The notes under the pieces: model-generated
Told to the model about the DNA's origin: nothing
What the model saw: the letters and a program-made list of their open reading frames with translations, nothing else
Database searches by the model: none
NCBI RefSeq assembly: GCF_000213175.1
Contig: NW_009799100.1
Span: 3,119,433-3,183,432, forward strand
Direction of reading: 5' to 3'
DNA from: Neurospora tetrasperma FGSC 2508
Lineage: Eukaryota; Ascomycota; Sordariomycetes; Sordariales; Sordariaceae
DNA: 64,000 nucleotides
Part shown: positions 58,464-64,000 of the stretch, one piece after another
Position numbering within the stretch: the first letter of the stretch is position 1
Layout: every line of letters starts with the position of its first letter
Translations under genes and position numbers: made by a program

Positions 58464-60510
58464 ATGGCGAGGCCTGCGCCCAGATACTACAGCGACAGCG
58501 ACACAGATGGTACTAGCTCGCACGATTATGGATACAACTTGACGGCCGAGGAGGAGGAGGAAATCTCCGCCCTCATCGACTCCATCTCGCCACCGACACC
58601 ACCGATCCCCGGACCAGGCACACGCACCCTGCCTCAAAATACCACTGCGACTACCTTCGGCTCTTCCGCTTCTCCTCGCTCTCCCTCCAAGTATTCTACC
58701 ACCGTGGTCGCTGATCCTGCCTTCGTCGACTTCTTGGCTGAGGACGAGGACGAAGTATCTGATCCATCCTTCGACATCCGGTCCATCGATAACGCAGTCC
58801 ACCGTCACGTCGCCAAACCAGATCCAAGTGAGCGCGCGTGTATCATCCCGTCTCCAGATGTTCCATCATCAGACAGCAAGTCGCGCCTGGCGCCTTCTGT
58901 CCGCGACGACAACCCTCGGCTTGCAACGTTTGTCGCCGATTCTAACGCAAAGCCGGTACATTCTGACCCCACTGACTCGGACGTACACTACCCGGATTGT
59001 AAGCTCCTCGCACCATCTGCTTGCCAGCCGCTTGTGAAGAACGTCCACTAACAGACATATTGAGCGACTAGTAAGCAATGCGCTCTCGGGCTTACAACAG
59101 CAAGAGCCGTCAGGGTCCCCATCCAACACGCCTGCTAGTAAGGCTGGGACTCCTAGGAAGAGGGGCCGACCAAAACGATCGGCCGAGGAAAAAAGCCTCT
59201 TGATTGAAGACAATCGGTCGCCTATCCTTCGTTTCCGAACATTTCCCAAGAAGCCCTTTTCCGTCAGTGATCTTACCTCCGGCGCCTGGTGTGAGCTGCA
59301 GTACTTCTTTGTGTTAAGTAAGCTCCCAGGCGGGAAGAAGACGCGAACGCAAGCAATGAAGGGAGGCACCTCGATCCACGAGAAACTGGAGCGTGAGATT
59401 TACACTCCGGTATCCGTGGAAATCACCAAGCCCGAAGACAATTTTGGTCTCAAAATCTGGAACATCATCACGGGCCTGCGCACTCTGCGCGACACCGGCT
59501 TGACCCGTGAGCTAGAGGTATGGGGCATTCTCGACGACGGCCTCGTCGTCAACGGCGTCATTGACGGACTGAGCTACGACAACCCGGACCCAACCCTCGA
59601 GGAAGAAGTTCTCAGCAGTCGATCCAGCCAAGTGACCGACAAGCCGCTGTCGCAGCAACAACAGCACGAAATTACGGATTTCTTCCCGCCCGAAGTCGCC
59701 GACAAGCGCGAGATCTTCATCACGGATGTCAAAACGAGAGGATCCAAGAAGCCGCCAACAAAAGCCGCCATGCGCGTCACCATCATCCAGCTGTTCCTCT
59801 ACCACCGCTTTCTTTCTGAGATGGCCTCAGGCAAACTTAACTACTGGCGCATCTTCGAGAGGTACGGCATAGACCCTGATGAACCCTTCTCCGACACCTT
59901 CATGGCGCAAATGGGCGCTCTTCACGAGGAAGTCTTCTCTGACACCACATCAGACGGTGCCGGACTCGATTACGTCAGCGCTGTGTCCACCACCTCAGAC
60001 GGAGCCTCTGAAACGGTCTCACGCGATGACGACCTAGAATCGACCGTCTCCTCTACCAACGCCTTCGACTCTCTTAGATACCGCACCCTCCGCGACCTAG
60101 TCTCCCTCCTCAAATTCGAGCTTCAACTCACCTTTCCCCGCGGCGGCGCCAGCCTGGGCCAGATCGTGGCGGTGGAGTTTCGCTACCGGTCTCCTCGTCC
60201 AAGAGAAAACAAGGAAGAAGAAGAAGAAGAAGAAGAAGAAGAAAACCCAGAAAACGGGTCGGTCATCTGCGTCAACTCGTTCTACGTCGAGCCTGAGACG
60301 CTCGACATGTACCTCCAGGACGACCTGCAGTGGTGGAAGGGCGAGCGGGACCCAAGGGGTGTCCCGGTGGAGGAGTCGTACAAATGCCAGACGTGCGAGT
60401 TCGCGGGCGAGTGTGATTGGCGCATGAGGCTGGAGCAGGAGACGATGAGGATGGCGAAGAAGAAGAGTTTGGCGAGGAACAAGAATAAGGGACCGTCGGT
60501 TTCATGGTGA
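58464..60510 (+). CDS. exo5: Exonuclease V (EXO5), Fe-S single-strand DNA nuclease
   Basis: EXO5/Dem1 nucleases act on single-stranded DNA, in mitochondria in budding yeast and in the nucleus for human EXO5. Two exons, 58,464-58,998 and 59,072-60,510, with a 73-nt intron (GTAAGC...GACTAG, branch-like CTAAC at 59,048), 657 residues. The first ~200 residues are acidic and disordered. An AT-hook-like RKRGRPKRS lies at about 208-216. The nuclease part has the first cluster cysteine in SGAWCELQYFF (C252), GVIDGLSYD and ITDVKTRG (PD-(D/E)xK active site), and TIIQLFLYHRFL (RecB-type motif). The last three cluster cysteines are C617, C620 and C626 (KCQTCEFAGEC). A GAA microsatellite makes a run of Glu before the C-terminal cysteines. 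All four Fe-S cysteines are present, so it should be active. Confidence 0.92.
60214..60243 (+). repeat. GAA repeat encoding polyglutamate in EXO5
   Basis: Ten in-frame GAA codons between two conserved nuclease segments. A likely length-variable loop insertion. Confidence 0.85.
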
Positions 60511-61027
60511 ATCGTTGAGGAGTTTCAAAAGTATTCGGAGATATGATGACGATGACCTTTCTAATTTGTCTTTGTGTGTTCTGTTTGCGCGTGATACCCA
60601 TGCTTTGAATAGCTCTTTGGGTTATGGGTGAACTTGGATAGTTCGGAACAAAAAAAGGGGGAGGGAATCGAGGCGTCAGGGTCAGGGTTTGGGCAATCTT
60701 CCGATATCTTTCTTCACAACGACAAATGCGATGGCACTTTGTTTCGGGACCAAGAATTGGCCTTCATGTACATTTCACATCTTACTTTCCCTCCAGTAGT
60801 TCATGAACTTTTCTCTGTTTTTTATGCTCGCGCAAAGGCCCTAAGGAATAAAATATGGCAACAAATAATATCCGCGGCGCCTACGCTTTCTTATGAGATC
60901 CACAACAAACTCCAGCGCTGCCTGCATATTTCATCAAAAGCTTCCATGATAACATCAACAGAGAGCGCGAACCATCGCCCACTTTCCCATAACTTTTCCA
61001 TCCGTTTCTATAAAAAAAAAGAACAAC
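60511..61027. terminator. Convergent 3' regions of EXO5 and ProRS
   Basis: 517 bp separating two stop codons of convergent genes; must contain both polyadenylation regions. AT-rich, with no gene supported. Confidence 0.45.
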
Positions 61028-62758
61028 TTAGTAAGAGCGGCCGAACATGCACCACTGCTCGGCAAGACGAGAGCACTCGGGGTTCAAGCACTTGGTCTCG
61101 CCCTTGACCAGACCCTCGGGCTGCTCAAAGGGAATGCAGAGAGACTTCATGCCCATAGACGGGGCCTTCTGGGACTCGGGGCCCTCAGCAGCCTCGTCAG
61201 AGCGGCCAGTGGTGAGCTCCTTGATCTTGTCCTCGCATTCGGGGACAAGGCAGTGGGGGATGAGAACGACGTTCTTGGCGTCGAGAGCAGGGACAACGTC
61301 ATCCCACTTCTCGATCTTGAGGCGGTGCTCGCGGAAGGAAACTTCGGCCTTGTTGTACATATCCTGCTGGATGGTCTCGAGGAGCTCGGGAACCTTGGTG
61401 GTGAGCTCGGCGATGGGGATAGTGCCCTTCTCGCCGGTGTCGCGGCGGGCGTAGCTGACGACGTCCTTGGCGGCATCCTTGGGACCGAACTCAATACGGA
61501 GGGGAACACCCTTGAGCTCCCAGTCGTTGAACTTCCAGGCGGGGGTGTAGCCCTCGCGGGTGTCCACGTCGGCGCGGACGCCAGCCTTCTTGAGGGTGGC
61601 GAGGAGCTCGTCAACCTTCTTCATGTGCGCGTCCTTCTCCTCGGCGGACATCTTGGCGGTGAGGCCGACGGGGATGAGGATGGACTGGATCTTGGCGATA
61701 CGGGGAGGGAGGACCAGACCCTTGTCGTCACCGTGGATCATGACCATGACACCGATGACACGGGTCGAGAGACCCCACGAGTTCTGCCAGACGTGGATGT
61801 GCTTGCCCTTCTCGGCGGGATCCTCGACGGTAATGTCGAACATTTTGGAGAAGTTCTGGCCCAGGCAGTGAGAGGTGGCACCCTGGATACCACGGCCGTT
61901 GGAGGGAATGTAGCCCTCGACGGTGGTGGTGTAGTAACCACCGGCGAACTTCTCGGCTTCGGTCTTGCGGCCACGGACGACGGGGACGGCGAGGAGCTGC
62001 TCGTAAACACCGGCGTAGAACTCGAGGATCTGGAGAACCTCCTCACCGGCGGCCTGCTCAGTAAGGTGGGCGGTGTGACCCTCCTGCCACATGAACTCAC
62101 GGGCACGGAGGAAGGGAGTGGTCTGCTTGGCCTCCCAACGGACGACCGAGTTCCACTGGTTCAAGCGGAAGGGAAGATCGCGATGGCTGCGGATCCACTT
62201 GGCGTAGTCTGGTTTCCCTGCGGTCAGAATAACGGGTAGATGAACATGCAGGCCAGACTCTTATGACTTACAGGGGTACATGACAGCCTCGGAGGTAGGA
62301 CGGACAGCCACGGGGACCTCGAGGTCCTTATCGCCAGCCTTGGTAACCCAAGCCAACTCAGGGGCGAAACCTTCAACGTGCTCCTTCTCCTTCTCGAGCG
62401 ACTTCTGCGACAAGAACATGGGGAAGTTGGTCTCCTCAACGCCGAGCTCGTCAATGTGCTCCTGGAACCACTTGCGGATGACGTTCCAGATGTACATGGT
62501 GGCAGGGCGCATGATGAAGAAGCCCGAGATCTCGGTGTAGTACTCGATCAACTCGGCCTTGAGGACGACCTCCTGGTACCATTGCGAGAAGTTCTCCGAC
62601 TTCTTGACCGTGATGCCGATGATGTCGTCCGCCTTCTTGCCGCCGACGACGGGGAGGGTGGCTTGCTTGGCGGCCTTCTCAGCCTTCTTAGCAGCCATCT
62701 GGGCGGCCTTCTCGGCCTTCTTCAAGGCGCTCTTGGACTGGTCCTTGTTCTCCTCCAT
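61028..62758 (-). CDS. Prolyl-tRNA synthetase, cytoplasmic (eukaryote/archaeal type)
   Basis: Charges tRNA-Pro with proline; class II synthetase. Two exons, 62,758-62,272 and 62,217-61,028, with a 54-nt intron (GTAAGT...CCGCAG), 558 residues. The N-terminal 30 residues are Lys/Ala-rich (SALKKAEKAAQMAAKKAEKAA), a usual eukaryotic extension. Core features are ENFSQWYQEVVLKAELIEYY, RPTSEAVMYP, RSHRDLPFRLNQW, motif 2 as FLRAREFMWQEGHTAH, SHCLGQNFSKMF and LVLPPRIAKIQ. The eukaryote/archaea-specific C-terminal domain has CLVPEC and CLNPECSRLAEQWCMFGRSY-type cysteines and terminal Tyr. It lacks the bacterial INS editing insertion. The intron falls in the middle of a catalytic-domain segment (MYP-WKPDYAKW). 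It shares a divergent promoter with CCT1. Confidence 0.94.
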
Positions 62759-63680
62759 TGCTGCGCAAAACGATGGCTATCAGTTCTCGGGTTCAGTGTG
62801 TCGCGTATGTGGAATTGACGGCGGATGGAGAGGAGGAACGGGTCGCTATATGTGTATATGTATGCCCAACATGGCACTGACTCACCGGCGGCAACTGAGT
62901 CAACTCGGGGGGCGGGACTGGGCTGGCTTAGATGATGTCTGGGAGTAAGGTGATGGAATGCGCCGAACACTGGACGAGACAGGAAACAGCACTGCGCAAT
63001 GGGCACAGACTCTCTTCAGGCACACAAGCGGGAGACGGGCTTCACATTCAGCGCACACAGTTTTGGAGATGCCCCGCATTCGAGACTGGGACGGAACCCG
63101 CAGCATGGACACGCGCCAGCGATGCTCGGGCCCTGTCAAACGATCCCAGGGCCCTCGAGGGGCACTTCCGCTTGAGGTGGTGGGGTTTCTGGAGTCTGGA
63201 TTCCCGCTCTGGAGCTGGAGGTCAACAGCTGCCAGGCAAGAGAAGGACCCTGGGGGCAGCTATTGACAGCTGGTTCCTTATCGGTGCAAAGCGATAACAT
63301 TTTTTTGATGCCAGCGCGGTCGCGCGGTCGAGGTCATCGGGCAATGTGGGCGGTGGGGCAGGGACGTGCTGAAGCTGCCCGCCTCCAGCTGTGTGGGCTT
63401 TGCCTGCCAGCACCTCAGCGCCTGAAGTTCAGAACAGAGAGGGGCCCGGCGGTCGGGCGAAGCTCTGAGAATCGAGATTGCTCGGATTCCACATTTGGCG
63501 TGCTGTTGCTGCTGGAGCTTCCATCCCGCCTTTCACAGTTAACCATTGACCGTTGTACGAACCTACCCACCTTCCTGACCTAAACCCAGCTTTTCGATCG
63601 TCTGTTTCCCCTCGCCCCTCGACGACGACGACGACGACGACGACGGCCGTAATCCATTCGCATTCCACACTCATCTAACC
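62759..63680. promoter_or_regulatory. Divergent promoter region ProRS / CCT1
   Basis: 922 bp between two housekeeping start codons. A (GAC)n run at 63,621-63,645 lies 36 bp before the CCT1 start. The leader of CCT1 is otherwise pyrimidine-rich. Short open frames on both strands have no domains. Confidence 0.5.
63621..63645 (+). repeat. (GAC)n microsatellite in the CCT1 leader
   Basis: About eight GAC units directly upstream of the CCT1 start, probably in the 5' untranslated region. Similar in motif to the TCG repeat upstream of the SH3 gene (same trinucleotide class). Confidence 0.8.
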
Positions 63681-63961
63681 ATGGCTTCCATGTTCGCCCA
63701 GTCGGGCAGCGGCACCCTTTTCCTCGGCGGCCAAAAGATTTCCGGTGCTGATATCAGAGACCAGAATGGCAAGTCTCACCTGCCCCTGAGCCTCCAGTAG
63801 TCACGGTTCCCACCATCAAGCAATGTTTGGGATAGCATCAAGGTCTGGTCGCTAACCCATGATGGTTGCGTATAGTCATCGCCACACAAGCTATCGCAAA
63901 CGTCGTCAAGAGCTCCTTCGGCCCCAGCGGTCTCGACAAGATGATGGTCGATGACATTGGT
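63681..63961 (+). CDS. cct1: CCT1 / TCP-1 alpha chaperonin subunit, 5' part
   Basis: Alpha subunit of the cytosolic chaperonin TRiC/CCT, which folds actin and tubulin. Only the first two exons are in the window: 63,681-63,768 and 63,876-63,961; a GTAAGT donor at 63,962 opens the next intron and the gene continues beyond 64,000. The encoded start (SGTLFLGGQKISGADIRDQN, VIATQAIANVVKSSFGPSG, LDKMMVDDIG) is the conserved N-terminus of the subunit, with the GPSGLDKM nucleotide-binding motif. Intron 1 (63,769-63,875) is of the GC-AG class: exon ...CAGAATG, donor GCAAGT, acceptor GTATAG, with GCTAACC as branch-like site. Only this junction gives DQNVIATQ. Confidence 0.93.
63769..63875 (+). other. 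GC-AG intron in CCT1
   Basis: Donor GCAAGT after CAGAATG, acceptor GTATAG before TCATCGCC. The split codon GTC restores the conserved DQNVIA. A GT-based donor four bases on (63,773) would be out of phase with this acceptor. Confidence 0.85.
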
Positions 63962-64000
63962 GTAAGTTGCTTCTCCCTCGCCCCTATCGCCAAAAGCTGA

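Noticed and set aside
61253-62239. 328-codon plus-strand open frame opposite prolyl-tRNA synthetase
   Set aside because: Gly/Leu/Asp-rich antisense shadow caused by strong codon bias of the ProRS gene.

Overview
The window looks like a chromosome segment from a filamentous ascomycete, most probably a Neurospora species. The left 26.3 kb is extremely AT- and TpA-rich and full of decayed duplicated elements, the signature of repeat-induced point mutation (RIP: C to T and G to A). The right 37.6 kb is GC-balanced and carries compact, intron-poor genes with 54-134 nt introns. Fungal-only families are present (HET domain, F-box/LRR-like proteins, an SH3 membrane protein). The species name is an inference; no species-diagnostic sequence was searched.

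Region 1 (1-26,340) is a RIP-ravaged nest of LTR retroelement fossils. Two complete-length Ty3/gypsy-type copies could be bounded by paired LTRs and target-site duplications. Copy A (1,824-9,350, minus strand) has 252-bp LTRs. Copy C (13,627-24,912, plus strand) has 339-bp LTRs and an unusually long stretch after its integrase region. Copy A sits inside an older minus-strand gypsy remnant (LTR 11,570-11,881; gag and protease traces 9,351-11,569). A much less decayed solo LTR (3,168-3,562) is nested inside copy A. A diverged relative of that solo LTR lies at 51,902-52,113 in the gene-rich part.

Region 2 (26,341-64,000) is gene-rich. From left to right it holds: a NIPA-type Mg2+ transporter (+); a CHIP-type TPR/U-box ubiquitin ligase (+); an SH3-domain single-pass membrane protein (-); a doubtful small hypothetical ORF (-); the H/ACA snoRNP assembly factor NAF1 (-); the ER mannosyltransferase ALG9 (+); a HET-domain gene (+) interrupted by a 359-bp hAT-type MITE; a LINE ribonuclease-H remnant (+); an old-yellow-enzyme family oxidoreductase (-); two F-box-like genes (-,-); the Fe-S exonuclease EXO5 (+); cytoplasmic prolyl-tRNA synthetase (-); and the 5' end of CCT1/TCP1-alpha (+), which runs off the window. 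NAF1/ALG9 and ProRS/CCT1 are divergent pairs sharing 0.85-0.92 kb promoters. The genes are ordinary housekeeping and accessory functions and do not form a pathway cluster.

The most notable observations are: the hAT-like MITE with an exact 8-bp target duplication that splits the HET gene; that MITE's interior, built of four AAATATG...TATTT palindromes (three perfect or near-perfect) plus a telomere-like motif; two independent GC-AG introns (CHIP intron 1 and CCT1 intron 1); a stop-free 96-nt intron inside the CHIP U-box; and the nesting order that can be read from the RIP-decayed retroelements.
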